Source of the DNA: Bufo bufo
Lineage: Eukaryota; Chordata; Amphibia; Anura; Bufonidae
Direction: 5' to 3'
Length of the DNA stretch: 64,000 bases
Assembly (NCBI RefSeq): GCF_905171765.1
Contig: NC_053392.1
Coordinates: forward strand, 498,338,556-498,402,555
Position 1 is the stretch's first letter. Each line of letters opens with the position of its first letter. Shown piece after piece: positions 11,379 through 22,601 of the stretch. The position numbers and the translations under genes were made by a program. Below the pieces are notes generated by a model. The model saw only the letters and a list, made by a program, of their open reading frames with translations, was not told the DNA's origin and made no database searches.

Positions 11379-13290
11379 AGTTGGGGGTGGCGGCAGGTCA
11401 TTCAAGTTGGGGGTGGCGGCAGGTCACAGGGAAATGAGCGCTTCCATTGTGGAAGCGCTCATCCCCATAGTCATCTGTATCGCCGTCCTCGGAACAGCAA
11501 TACAGATGGATGTGCTGCGGGGCAGGGGAGGGAGAGGCGTCTCCCTTCCCCGTTCCTCTGATAGTCTGCAGGCCTAGTCCCTGCAGCCAATAAATGAAAA
11601 CAATGGTGTGGTGTTAAACAGGCAGGAAGTGCTCAAACCCATATGCAGTTGTGCATATATAAACAGGGGAGCAAATCCTGCACTAGTGGCCCATTGCTAA
11701 TGGAGATCCCCAGCAAGAATGCATACAGTGGAGGATGCCTGCAGCGGACCACAAGTACCACAATAGACATCCTACACAAGATAGCAATTATGTGGATGTA
11801 ATAATCAATATAACAATATAATAATAGCAAAGACAGGTGCACTCTGCAGACTTACTAAGCCCTCAAACTGATGATAAAATTGAGAGATTAGCCAACATGT
11901 CCTACTAGGAGGGCATGTCTGAGCCCGAGCACCGCGCCAAGGTTTCTCAAGTAGCTCGGGTCCTAAACACTCACCTACCTAGTGCCTGCAGCCTATCAGA
12001 GGCCGGTGCAGGCGGCGCGATGACGTCATCGCGCCGCCTGAGCCATACAGCGCAGGACACAGGCCGGAAGAGGCCTGCATTGCCTCGCTGCCATGGAGGT
12101 AAGTATAAGTGTTTATTTTTTTATATGGTACAATACTGGCTACTGGCACATGATTGGGGGGCACTTGTTACTGGCACATGATTGGGGGGCACTTGTTACT
12201 GGCACATTATTGGGGGGCCATCTATGGGGGGCACTTCTTACTGGCACATGATTGGGGGGCCATCTATGGGGGCACTTCTTACTGGCACATTATTGGGGTC
12301 ATCTACTGAGGAGTATTTTATATGGGAGGCTCTGTATAGGGGTATTTTATATTGGGGCACATTATGGTGGGTACTATGGGGAAGGGGAGTACTATAGGGT
12401 CATCTATGGGGGCACTACGAAGGGGTATTTTATACTTGCAAATTATGGGGGAAACTGAGGGCGTCTACTGGGGCACTATATATGGGGTACTTTATACTGG
12501 GGGGCACTAGGAGGAAGGGGAGAGAGGAGCACTATGGGGGTATTTTATACTGGCACATTATGGTGCACTATGGGGACATTAGCTCAACTGGGGGCATTAA
12601 AAGGGGGTATTTTTTACACTGTCACATTTTAAGGAGAATTATTACTACTGGGGGGCATTATGGTGGGCTTTATTACTACTGGGGGTCTAGAGGGAACATG
12701 ATTACTAGTATGGACACTATGGGAGCATTATTACTTCTGGGGCACAGTAGGGACATGTTGGGGGCACTGTAGGAGCACTATTACTACCATGTGTGCTCTA
12801 GCAGAGAATTATTCCTATTGGTGGGACTTTTAGGAGAACTATTACTGTGGGGGCACCTTGGCACAGTATCAGCTTACCACAATTATTTTTGGGGGACGTT
12901 ATGTTTACACTATTAGTGTCAGGGGCACTATTTGCTGGGCACAGGTATTTTAGGGCACTGTGTGCCAATAATTATTAAAGGGTACTATCTGCATGGTACT
13001 ACTTTTATCAGGGGGTTTATCTGTTTCTGCAGTATAATATTGGGGAGCACGGCAGCTAGAGTATTGGGGATGGTAGGATGATTTGTCCAAAAGATGGGAG
13101 GATGATGGAAAAGTAGTAAACTAGGATTTTTTTTTGTCAAATTGCAGAGACTAGAAATGGCTGAAAAATCGTGCTCTGGTCTGAAGGTCTGAAAGGAGAA
13201 GATGAGGAAAGAGAACATCTACATCAAAGGAGACATCACTGGATGTAAGAGGTATGGGGCGCTGTATTACCCTGTATGTTCTGTAGTGAT
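11379..13290 (+). repeat. G-rich dispersed repeat family, copy B
   Basis: It begins with 'gggggtggcggcaggtca' (itself duplicated), then 'gcgcttccattgtggaagcgc', a perfect hairpin, a GC-rich block with TGACGTCA and GGCGCGATGACGTCATCGC, then a long run of degenerate 'gggggcactattactggcacattat' units. It ends with 'gaggaaagagaacatctacatca'. Copy C (14905-16690) follows the same order. An extra 400 bp at 11586-11985 is absent from copy C and is an insertion in B. Confidence 0.8.
11586..11985. mobile_element. About 400-bp insertion in copy B
   Basis: In copy C the bases 'tgatag(g)ccgcaggcactaatgcctgc' run on directly. In copy B about 400 bp of unrelated AT-richer sequence separates the two halves. 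No inverted ends or clear target duplication were found, so its class is unknown. Confidence 0.45.
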
Positions 13291-13559
13291 GGGAGGGTGG
13301 ATATAGAATTCGGCCCACACTGTAGCAGCCTGGCCCAAGACTTCAGGTCACACTGTGCGTGTTCTGAATTCTGGGGGCTCACACCCATCTACTACATTAT
13401 CTGTACACAGAGAGTTATCACTGTTATCTGTGGTGTTACATAGGACTGTAGGTGATATCTACTACATTATCTGTAAAAAAAAAAGGGGCGTGGCCACAGG
13501 TTGGGGGGAGGTGCACAATACTTGGCTTGCCCCGGGTGCTGGCAACCCACGCTATGCCA
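13291..13559. other. Unassigned spacer
   Basis: Part of the larger A/B repeat context. No coding signal. Confidence 0.3.
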
Positions 13560-14060
13560 CTGGATATCAGAGCACATCACAGAAGATATGAGAGAACTAC
13601 AACTTCCAGTACGTCTAGGTTATTATGTCATATCAGCGGGCATTACAAGAGGAGGAGGTATATAAGGAGGGAACTACAACTTCCAGCATGCCCTGGCTGT
13701 TATTAAGTGATATCAAAAGACATTACTGGAGGTATGAGGATGGAACTACAACTTCCAACATGTTCAAACTTATGTGATATCAGAGCAAATTACAGGAAAA
13801 ATATGCGGAGAGAACTATAACTCCCAGCATGTCCAGGCTATTATGTGATATCAGAGGGCATTACAGGAGGACGAGGTATATTAATAGGGAACTACAACTC
13901 CAAGCATGTCTTGACTGTTATTAATATCAGAGAACATTACTGGAGGAGTAGGTATATGAGTAGGGCACTACAACTCCCAGCATGTTCAGGCTTTTTTGTG
14001 ATATCAAAGGACATTACTGGAGGAGGTACAAGAAGACTGAATTGCAACTCTCAGCATTCT
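13560..14060. repeat. Tandem array, 75-bp units, second occurrence
   Basis: Six to seven degenerate units contain 'gaactacaacttccagcatg' and 'gtgatatcagaggacattac'. They are homologous to the array at 9300-9780 and stand in the same position relative to copy B as that array does to copy A. Confidence 0.8.
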
Positions 14061-14141
14061 CTGGCTCTTACATTGAATCCATGCTTCTTCCGTTTCTTCT
14101 CCATTCAAAGCTGGGTCCTCTTATGTCACATGACATCATCA

Positions 14142-14275
14142 CAGGTCCTTCATCACCACTTCTCTTCTCTCCAATGCTTAGCTCTGCCCCTCCTGCACTG
14201 ATCACATTATGGTGATGTCATCACAGGTCCTTCATCACCACTTCTCTTTTCTCCACTACTTAGCTCCGCCCCTCC
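14142..14275. repeat. Two-copy tandem duplication
   Basis: The phrase 'catcacaggtccttcatcacc' with the following 'acttctctt..ctccact..ttagctc.gcccctcc' occurs twice in about 150 bp. Confidence 0.8.
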
Positions 14276-14289
14276 GGCAACGAGTTAAA

Positions 14290-14720
14290 TGACGGTGAGG
14301 TCCATTGATCCTTCAGCTCTTACTAATGGCTTTTATTAGCCATTTGCAGAATACCCTTATTACTTGAATGGTGCATGGGCACCATCCATGTGGCTGGCAC
14401 TGACAGATGCAGATCCATTTAATTTGAATGGGTCCGCAATCTGTCCGCACTGCAAAAAAAATAGCGCATGTTCTATTTTTTTGCTGTTCAGAGGCTCGGC
14501 CAAAATACCGCTTCGGATCCGTGAGACAGTGCGCACACAGCTGGTGCCCATATATTGCTGACCTACTGTCTGGGGACCGCAATATGTGCATGGCCATCAC
14601 ACGTTCGTATGCATGAGCTCTAAAGGAGAGGGGGCATAGCAGGACATGCAGGCAACCGACGGGGACAGCAAAAGAAACAGGACTGTCCCACCAGATCCAG
14701 GACGGTTGGGACCCATGTGT
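14290..14720. other. Possible MITE relic
   Basis: It holds 'ggtccgcaatctgtccgcactgc' and 'cttcggatccgtgagac', phrasing typical of the CTTTCACAC-type MITEs found elsewhere in this window. No matching pair of ends is visible here. Confidence 0.3.
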
Positions 14721-14786
14721 GTGTGGTTACAGTGGCGCACCTAAAGGGGGGTCCAGCTGGTCTGGACCCCACCTAGAACAACCAGC

Positions 14787-14788
<2 letters not shown>

Positions 14789-14849
<61 letters not shown>
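14789..14849. repeat. (AT)n microsatellite, about 30 units
   Basis: Pure AT alternation of about 60 bp. Tyr-Ile peptides read from it are artefacts. Confidence 0.98.
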
Positions 14850-14851
<2 letters not shown>

Positions 14852-14904
14852 ATCCCTCAGGTCCACACCGCCGATCACCACAGGCGGCGCGGCCCTGGTT
14901 CTAG

Positions 14905-16690
14905 TTGCCAGCGGCAAGTGGGGTGGCAGTAGGAGATGAGCGCTTCCATTGTGGAAGCGCTCATCTCCATATTCATTTGTATCATTTGTATGCCGGCTCT
15001 TTAACCATCCATGCTGATCCATTTGACCTGATGAAGGGCTACATATAGCCCGCAACGTTGCCTAAAGTTATGTCCGGGTGAATAAATCACAAAATATTTC
15101 ACATGCAATTTTGGAGTGCTGTCAATTTGTTTACGCAACCATATTCATTTGTATCGCCGTCCTCAGGACAGCGATACAGATGACTGTGCTGCGGCGGCCC
15201 GGCTGGGCTAGGGGAAGGCAAGGCGTCTCCCTTCCCTGTTCTTCTGATAGGCCGCAGGCACTAATGCCTGCGGCCTATCAGAGGCCGCCTCGGGCGGCGC
15301 GATGTCATTATTATCGCGCCGCCTGAGCCGGGCAGCACACAGCAGGGACACAGGCCGGAAAAGGCCTGCATTGCATTACTGCTGATGAAGGTAAGTATTA
15401 GTGTTTTTGTTTTTTTTGGGGGGGAGCTGGAACTATGGGGGCATCTGGCATTTCTTACAGCCCCATTTTTTTGGGGGTGGCACTCTGGTGGCATTTATTT
15501 CTTGCCCATTTTTTGGGGGGGCACTATGGGGGCATTTCTTACTGGCATATTATGGGGGAGAGGAGCACTATGGGGGCATTTGGGGGCTCTAAAGGGGCTT
15601 TTTTATTGGCACATTATGGGGGGGCACTATAGGGGAGAGCGGCACTATGGGGCATCTGGTGGCACTATAGGGGCATTATTTGGAGGCACTATGGGAAAGT
15701 GGGGGCTCTAAAGGGGCCTTTTTTCTTATTGGCACATTATGGGGGGCACTATGGCATCTGGTGGCACTAACGGGGCATTTTTTACTGGCACATTATGGGA
15801 GGCACTATAGGGGAGAGCGACACTATGGGACCTTATTTGGGGGCACTATGGGGGAGTGGAGCACTATTGGGGCATCTAGTAGCACTAAGAAGGGTCATTT
15901 TTTTACTGTCACATTATGGGGGAGAGGAGCACTATAGGGGCATCTGCTGGGGGGCACTAAAAGGGGAATTTTTAACTGCCATATTATGGGGGACACTATG
16001 GGGAAGGGGGAGAGGGGCACTATGAGGGCATTTACTGGGGCACTATATAGGGGTATTTTATACTAGCATACATAATGGGGACATTAGCTCAACTGCAGGT
16101 ACTAAGCGGGGGTATTTCATGTACTGTCATATTATAAGGAGAACTATTACTACTAGGGGGTATTATGGGGATATTTACGACTACTGGGGGGGGCTATGAG
16201 GAACATGATCACTAGTATGGGCACTATAGGGGCATTATTACTAAGTGTGCTCTGGCAGATAATTATTTCTATTGGTGGGATTTTGGAGAGGACTGTTACT
16301 TTCGGGGGCACCCTGGCACAGTATCAGCTTAGCACAATTATTTTTGGGGGACATTATCGTTACACTATTAGTGTCTGGGCACAGTTATTTTTTTGAGCAC
16401 TGTGTGCCAATAATTGTTGAAGGGGGCACTATTTGTGTGGTGGTAGTATTTCCAGCGGGACTGTTTCTGCAGTATAGTATTGGGGGTGGCACGAAAGGGT
16501 GTTCAGAAGATGTGAAGATGATGGAAATGTGGGAAACTAATGTCTGTTTGTCAATCTCTGCAGAGACGGGAGATGGCTGAAAAATCATCATGGCGGTCTG
16601 GTCTGAATGGCAGAGATGAGGAAAGAGAATGTATACAACAAAGGTGACATCACTGTATGTAAGAGGTATGTGGCGCTATGTAGGAGAGGA
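14905..16690 (+). repeat. G-rich dispersed repeat family, copy C
   Basis: Same order as copy B: the hairpin GCGCTTCCATTGTGGAAGCGC, the GC-rich block ending in 'aggtaagtatta', degenerate 'ggggcactatgggggcattt' units, 'actctggcagataattatttc' and the end 'gaggaaagagaatgtatacaac'. It carries a 155-bp insertion with a 17-bp target duplication at 14984. The units contain no conserved protein. Confidence 0.8.
14984..15138 (+). mobile_element. Penelope-type pseudo-LTR scrap with 17-bp target duplication
   Basis: The flanks CCATATTCATTTGTATC at 14967-14983 and 15139-15155 are identical. The insert carries CTGATGA, hairpin GGGCTA/TAGCCC, then GCAACGTTG, then 'gggtgaataaatcac' and 'ttggagtgctgtcaa'. 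That is the usual layout of Penelope-like pseudo-LTRs with a hammerhead-type fold; the GAAAC box reads GCAAC here. A SINE with a similar tail is the alternative. Confidence 0.6.
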
Positions 16691-17607
16691 GATGCTCTGG
16701 CTCCTCCCCCTGCCATTTGCAGAAGGAGGATTCAGAGCTGGGTGAGGACGGCCAAAGGGGGCAGCAGGCCACGGGCGGGTGGCAGATGGTGGGGGGAACC
16801 ACAGGCCTTGAGCAGGATCTGGGGAGGGAGGAGCTTGTCGTCTATTGTATAATGTGAAGCAGGCAGTGCAGCCAGGACAGGCCCTTCCCTCTCCGTATGA
16901 TGTGTAGAGACAGGCCTCAACAATAGAATTTCAGCTGTACAGTGTTTGTTGGGAGTGGCCTATTATATGTAGGAGGGGCTTTTAATAATAGGCGGGGCTA
17001 AAAAATTGTGTGGTGCGCTGCATTTTTCCATTCCTACAGAGCTTTTACAAATGGCCAGGTAAAAGAATCAGCGCAACACAGTACGCGCGCAGCATTTTTA
17101 AATATGAAGGGGGCTTTGAAAAATGGGCGGGCAAAAGAATTGGCACAGCGAGCTACACATTTTTTGCCTTTCAGACCCCCCTAGATAAAATTCCTGGGTG
17201 CTCCCCTAGAGCTGGGTGCTCCCCTAGAGCAGATAATCGCTAGGGATATAAGTAGTCAGACCCCCATCGATCTGATATCGACAGTGTGGCAGCTGACACC
17301 TGTATGGTCACTGTTAGTTTGGTGCTAATTTTAGTATTTCTGTAGTGTTTTTTATTCAGCAGCAGTATGGAGGTATTATTCGGTTATGTCATGGTGGTAT
17401 TATTTACGATATGGCAGTGTTGGGCTACATGCACATGACAGAAAAACAGAAACTGTTGATGCCTTTCTGAGAAACAGACGTTAAAAACGGACCCATTCAA
17501 TTGCATGGGGGTTGTTGGTCAGTAAAAAAACTGACAAGATAGAACATGTTCTACTTTTTTTACATCCTTTTTCACTGACCGTCAAAAAAATTGCCATGTG
17601 AATAACC
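16691..17607. other. Unassigned non-coding stretch
   Basis: No gene recognised. There is a local near-duplication of 'gggctttgaaaaatgggcggg' style phrases around 16970-17150 and a doubled 'ctgggtgctcccctagagc' at 17197-17230. Confidence 0.4.
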
Positions 17608-17615
17608 CCATAGAC

Positions 17616-17749
17616 CAGGCATCCTCAAACTGCGGCCCTCCAGCTGTTGTAAAACTACAACTCCCACAATGCCCTGCTGTAGGCTGTTCGGGCATGCTGG
17701 GAGTTGTAGTTTTGCAACAGCTGGGGGGGCTGCAGTTTGAGGATGCCTG
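17616..17749. mobile_element. Foldback hAT MITE, 134 bp
   Basis: A perfect 8-bp duplication CCATAGAC (17608-17615 and 17750-17757) flanks ends CAGGCATCCTCAAACTGC and GCAGTTTGAGGATGCCTG. The whole element folds into one hairpin with AACTACAACTCCCA in the arms. The 8-bp target and CAGG...CCTG ends place it with hAT. Confidence 0.93.
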
Positions 17750-18015
17750 CCATAGACTACCATTGGTCTTAAAACAGATATGTGATGGTCGTTAAAAAAA
17801 AGTCCATCCATCCTGTCCATGGAGCCTTATTTATTCACTGTATTTATTATTATTTTGGTGTAGGGCTACTCTGGTATCATTATGATTGCTTAGGAATGAG
17901 CAAAATAATGATGATCATTAGCAAGTATAAAAATGCCTTTAATAGGGGAGTTTTCAGGCTTAGTGCTCAGGGCATCACAAGCTATAAATATGGCTCTGAG
18001 AATGTGTCTATAGAG

Positions 18016-18162
18016 CAGGCATGCTCAACCTGCGCCCCGCCAGCTGTTGCAAAACTACAACTCCCAGCATGCCCAAACAGCCTACAGCTATCAGCCTACA
18101 GCAGCGCATTGTGGGAGTTGTAGTTTTGCAACAGCTGGAGGGCCGCAGGTTGAGCATACCTG
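18016..18162. mobile_element. Foldback hAT MITE, 147 bp, same family
   Basis: The 8-bp duplication CTATAGAG (18008-18015 and 18163-18170) is perfect. Ends are CAGGCATGCTCAACCTGC and GCAGGTTGAGCATACCTG. The arms carry GCAAAACTACAACTCCCA as in the 17616 copy. Confidence 0.93.
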
Positions 18163-18465
18163 CTATAGAGCAACCCTTGGGTTTGCTGCCATCTATGGAA
18201 CAATTGTATTATTACAGATTGGTAATTCATGGGATCATGAGACTGCTACTGGAAAGAATCAACACCTCAGAAAATTGCTAGGGCAATAGAAGCCAGACAC
18301 CACAAAAGTTTGGAGCCGGCGCTGAGGGCTACCTAGTTTGTGCATCCTGAAAGCAGCCAGGGCCTGTAAAAGAGACAAGTCTGTAACACAGACCAGTCTG
18401 CAGCCTATAAGAAATATTGCACAGTGGTTGTGAAGCGAGATACCACAACGTGGGAGCATCCCTTA

Positions 18466-19208
18466 GGCCTCTTTCACACTTGCGTTGTTGGGATCCGGCA
18501 TGCACTTCCGTTGCCGGAGGTGCCTGCCGGATCCGGAAAAACGCAAGTGTACTGAAAGCATTTGAAGACGGAACCGTCTTCCAAATGCTTTCAGTGTTAC
18601 TATGGCACCCAGGACGCTATTAAAGTCCTGGTTGCCATAGTAGGAGCGGGGAGCGGTATACTTACAGTCCGTGCGGCTCCCGGGGCGCTCCAGAATGACG
18701 TCAGAGCGCCCCATGCGCATGGATGACATGATCCATGCGCTTGGGGCGCCCTGACGTCACTCTGGAGTGCCCGGGGAGCCGCACGGAAGGTAAGTACACT
18801 GCTCCCCCGCTCCCCGCTTCACTTTTCCATGGCTGCCAGGATTTTAGTGTCCCGGCAGCCATGGTAACCACTCTGAAAAAGCTAAATGTCGGCTCCGGCA
18901 ATGCGCCGAAACGACGTTTAGCTTAAGGCCGGATCCGGATCAATGCCTTCCAATGGGCATTAATTCCGGATCCGGCCTTGCGGCAAGTGTTCCGGATTTT
19001 TGGCCGGAGCAAAAAGCGCAGCATGCTGCGGTATTTTCTCCGGCCAACAAACGTTCCGTACCGGAACTGAAGACATCCTGATGCATCCTGAACGGATTAC
19101 TCTCCATTCAGAATGCATTAGGATAATCCTGATCAGGATTCTTCCGGCATAGAGCCCCGACGACGGAACTCTATGCCGGAAGACAATAACGCAGGTGTGA
19201 AAGAGCCC
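18466..19208. mobile_element. CTTTCACACTTGCGTT foldback MITE, copy 1
   Basis: TTA flanks both ends (18463 and 19209). Ends are GGCCTCTTTCACACTTGCG and CGCAGGTGTGAAAGAGCCC. A large internal dyad (arms with GTGCGGCTCCC and CGGGGAGCCGCAC) has TGACGTCA-type sites near its centre. The 3-bp TWA target suggests PIF/Harbinger. An inverted second copy is at 26024. Confidence 0.8.
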
Positions 19209-19311
19209 TTAGACACTGTGCTGATTGTGCAATACTGTGCCACGTAGAAAGGTTTCATGGATGATAGTGCAAATAAGGCCATCGACATTGATGCCGCTCT
19301 AAGGAGACAAG

Positions 19312-20218
19312 TGCAGCGTACTCAAGTTGTGTGTAATAGATGTTTCTGGGTGATGTAGTGCAATATACACTAACCTGGTACGGCTGACTCTCTGCAAGGG
19401 CAGGTGATGGTATATAACTGTTCGTGACGCCAGTGCCAATTAGACGGTGGCACGCCGTTTGCGGATAGCAGGAATAAATTGAGGAACACGTGGTATTAAA
19501 ACAGAACTCCAACTTTAGTAGTTTTCATGCAGAGACAATATTGGAATCGCAGTTCCTTGGCATACAGTCGATTTTGCAATACGGTTGATGCAGGCAATTA
19601 CAGATTTAGCAAGGTGATTACAGAGTGTTGAACACAGGACTTGCAGTACAGGAGCTTGCACTCTATTTCTGTCTGATCCTGGAATATAGCAATTCTTCAC
19701 CAAGGCCCAATAACCTAGTTCTGGCTTTATATCCTTGGCTATAGCTTTAGAAAGTACCTCCTCTGTTATTTTTAGTACCTCTTGCTTCTCTGCAGTTTGC
19801 CTCGGTCTCTCTCAGCTGCTTCCTCAGGCTCTTTAGCTAAGATATTCCTGTTTCTGCATATGGGAATTCAGGAGGGAATCTTCTCCTGGACAGCAGGCTT
19901 CAGGCCTGGACTTGTCTCTGACATTGTCTAATCTCCAACTGTAGATTACAGACACTAGACTCCGTCTGTCTTCTACTTCCCTGACTGGGCCTTATATAAA
20001 CTAGGGCTCCCTAGCTCCCTCTAATGACTAGAAGCTGGAATGACACCCCTAGCAGGCCTGTACATGCAAGTTTCATAGTAACAGGGAAACACACAGCATT
20101 GCATTACATGACATTTTATAAAACTGACATATACCAACTTCTCCATAACTAAGGAGGGACGACAGCACACAAAGTGACACTTTGGTAGTGACGGGTATTA
20201 CAGTCCCCGTACACTACA
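19312..20218 (-). repeat. 3' LTR of the cold-shock element
   Basis: 907 bp, TGTAGTGTACG...ACGCTGCA on the minus strand. Compared with the other LTR I see three substitutions (near 19339, 19978 and 20170). It contains a 15-base copy of the primer-binding site at 19418-19432. Confidence 0.95.
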
Positions 20219-20234
20219 TACCCCACTGCTTTAA
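20219..20234 (-). promoter_or_regulatory. Purine-rich tract before the 3' LTR
   Basis: The minus strand reads AAAGCAGTGGGGTA directly before TGTAGTG. It is short and imperfect for a polypurine tract but in the right place. Confidence 0.5.
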
Positions 20235-21005
20235 GCTGAGTACGACCTCGTACTCCATCATGGGTCGCCCAACTGGAATCTCTACCTGAAATAGAAAATA
20301 GAGACATGCAGGCATACATACATGTAATTCATCTGCATTTACATTTACATCAGGTCCAATTGGCAAAGGTGAAGGGTAGTGACAAGGGGCGTCGTTCTCT
20401 TCTCTCAGGATAATGAATGGAACTGGGGCGCTGACCTGGCACAGCGTAACATTATAACCAGGATAGTCCATGACAATGAATAAGTCCATGATAGAACAGC
20501 AAAATAGATAAAACAGTATAAAAGTTCTTGGAGGCTCAAAAACAAACATGAGTCCGTACCCAGGTTACTTTTCTATTAAATCACAGAGGCTCTCATGCGG
20601 TGGAGTCCATCTCTGGGCACATTTCCTTTAAAAGAGCAAAAATCTCAGAGGCTCAGGTTCTTTTGAGTCTGTCTCCGGGCACGGTTCCTTAGTATGAAGT
20701 TGCACAAAAAAAGGACAGCAAAGACAAGTGCTGTAAGACCCCTGATCAACCTGAAAAGGGGGTGAAGGGTAAAAGGTGCAACTAAAGGAACAGGCACAAC
20801 TTGGCGTGGGGTAGCAAAAGCAGGCAGGAGGTCCTGGAAACAAACGTGGCCTTGCTGACTTTGTGATTTCAGTGGTCAACACTTACCACTGAGCCGTGGA
20901 CAAACTGGCAGCCACAACAAAGGACCAGAAACATAGGACTCCTGTCCTGGAAGGATAAACACCATATTTCTTTGGTGCAATAAATCAAAGGCCTAGCAGG
21001 CCGAT
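20235..21005 (-). other. Interior of LTR element downstream of the ORF
   Basis: About 770 bp between the stop codon and the 3' LTR. Short open frames (84 and about 110 codons) show no known domain. It may be 3' untranslated sequence or a deleted pol remnant; I see no RT, RNase H or integrase motif. Confidence 0.5.
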
Positions 21006-22601
21006 TTACAGTGGCATATCATAACCACTTGGCTCTGCTGGCAAGTACCGTCTGTAGTATTCTTCTACAGGCGGGTGTGCCCACATAACAGTGTCAGGGG
21101 GCAGCTGTAGGGTAAAGGGGCCCCTAATAGGTATTGGCCCCATAGGCCTAGGGGTGTACCCTCTGGTGGACCGTGCCGGTCCTGGCATGATCACTGCAGG
21201 GTGCAATGTGCTGGGTACCGCCGCCGCAAGCGGTCCGGTGCGCTGTGTGCAGCAGTTTACAGCAATCGCGGGTCCGGTCTGGGGCACTGACGGAGCGGTG
21301 GCAACAGAAGGTGGTCTGCGGGTGGAGACAGGCACCCTTACCTCGTCCTTCTTTGGCGGCGTCTGGATCCTGGCAGTCGCGATCTTGCGCAGCTCCCGCA
21401 ACTTCTCCTCCAGCCGGATAATCTGCTCACCGATGCTCTCTGTGTCGGAGTCGCTGTCATCTGCTGGCGCCGCCGGCGCAGGTACAGTCACCGATGGTGC
21501 GGACTCGGCCTCTGCAGGTTCTGGCGATGTGTCTGGTCTCCGACCCATCCGGATGTTTTTGAAGGTATTTTGAAGTCCTTTTAAATTCCCCATCTCGTGC
21601 AGGGTCTTCTCCCGACGAGGCAGCTCGGGGGAAGGATAGGGGCTCACCCATTTCTCCAACACGGTTGGCTGCCAGAAGACGTTAGGCCCAATGAAGGAGC
21701 TCCGCTCCTGGAAGGCGTGATGGGCCGGCTCTGGAGAGCGTTCAGGTTCCCGCTCGCAGCCAGAGTAGTCTTCTTCTTCTTCTGCCTCCCAGTCCTCAGA
21801 TGTTCGCTTGGGACGGGTCACGGCAGTCGCATAAGGGCCTCGTAGGCTCTCGGCAGGGGTGTACTCCACTTCCTCTCCCTCACGGAGGCTGTGCTGGTAA
21901 GAAGGGAGGTAGTCTCTTTTGACAGACCTTCGATTCACATAGAGGTCTCTGCCAGTCAGATAGTCTTGGATGAACCCGTAGCCACGGGATTTGTCAAATG
22001 ACAGCACCACTCCCTTTCTCCTTTCCAGGCGGGGTTGGGTGTTCGTATGCTTCTCATGTATTGTCTTAGTTAGTTCCTCATAGAAGATCTTGGTCTTTGT
22101 ATTCCGCTTTATAGCGGCCTCTCGGATCTCCGCCATCAGGGAGGACCATTTGAAAGATGGTTGGAAAAAGTCTCTCCACGAGCCATAATAGGGCTCGGGT
22201 TCTTTCCCCCTTGGGCGGCAGGCGGGTTGCTCCGGTCCCGGAGAGTAGGCCGGTGGAGCCTCCTCTGGCTCTACACCAACATTAGACATCTTTGCAATTT
22301 CAGGTGCGGACATTGCAGCAACGCTCTGTTCACTTTCCAACATGCTCGATCCTTCTCTGGAGAGCGAAAGGGTGGCGCCAATAAGATCAGCCAGCTCCTC
22401 CCATTGCACTGGGAGGCCACCCCCCAGGTATTCCAGTATATGGAAGGCGGTGTCCATGCTGGCAGACATGCAAATGTCCAGATAAGCAGTGGCGCCTGAC
22501 CTTGAACTCCTTCCCGCTATTTTCTCAGAAAGGCGCCAATTTTTCCCGCCTTTTCGGGATGAAGATGACGCAGCAGCTATTTCAGCAAGCTCAGCGGCCA
22601 T
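21006..22601 (-). CDS. Gag-position protein with Y-box cold-shock domain, 531 aa, intact
   Basis: An intact frame inside the LTR element. I chose the ATG at 22601 (AAAGATGG context, first ATG in frame); the frame is open further upstream but without ATG. Residues 196-264 are a cold-shock domain: GVVLSFDKSRGYGFI (RNP1) then DLYVN (RNP2), a Y-box-type loop, GEEVEY and ATAVTRP, about 69 residues as in vertebrate Y-box proteins. The domain binds single-stranded RNA or DNA. Before it, PPAY at 116-119 looks like a late-domain motif for NEDD4-type ligases. After it come an acidic stretch (DDSDSDTES, about 381) and a short coiled coil (RLEEKLRELRKIA), then a proline-rich tail. No CCHC zinc knuckle is present. 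I do not recognise residues 1-110. Inference: a Gag-like protein using the cold-shock fold to hold its RNA. Confidence 0.85.
   Translation of the reverse strand: MAAELAEIAAASSSSRKGGKNWRLSEKIAGRSSRSGATAYLDICMSASMDTAFHILEYLGGGLPVQWEELADLIGATLSLSREGSSMLESEQSVAAMSAPEIAKMSNVGVEPEEAPPAYSPGPEQPACRPRGKEPEPYYGSWRDFFQPSFKWSSLMAEIREAAIKRNTKTKIFYEELTKTIHEKHTNTQPRLERRKGVVLSFDKSRGYGFIQDYLTGRDLYVNRRSVKRDYLPSYQHSLREGEEVEYTPAESLRGPYATAVTRPKRTSEDWEAEEEEDYSGCEREPERSPEPAHHAFQERSSFIGPNVFWQPTVLEKWVSPYPSPELPRREKTLHEMGNLKGLQNTFKNIRMGRRPDTSPEPAEAESAPSVTVPAPAAPADDSDSDTESIGEQIIRLEEKLRELRKIATARIQTPPKKDEVRVPVSTRRPPSVATAPSVPQTGPAIAVNCCTQRTGPLAAAVPSTLHPAVIMPGPARSTRGYTPRPMGPIPIRGPFTLQLPPDTVMWAHPPVEEYYRRYLPAEPSGYDMPL

Noticed and set aside
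14741..15055. Frames with YIYIYI runs (also near 44000 and 50000)
   Set aside because: Translation of (TA)n microsatellites.
19255..19512. Repeated 85-codon frame at both LTRs as a gene
   Set aside because: It is part of the LTR itself and duplicated for that reason.
21091..21573. 160-codon plus-strand frame over the cold-shock gene
   Set aside because: Shadow of the minus-strand coding sequence; no domain, and the LTR orientation is minus.
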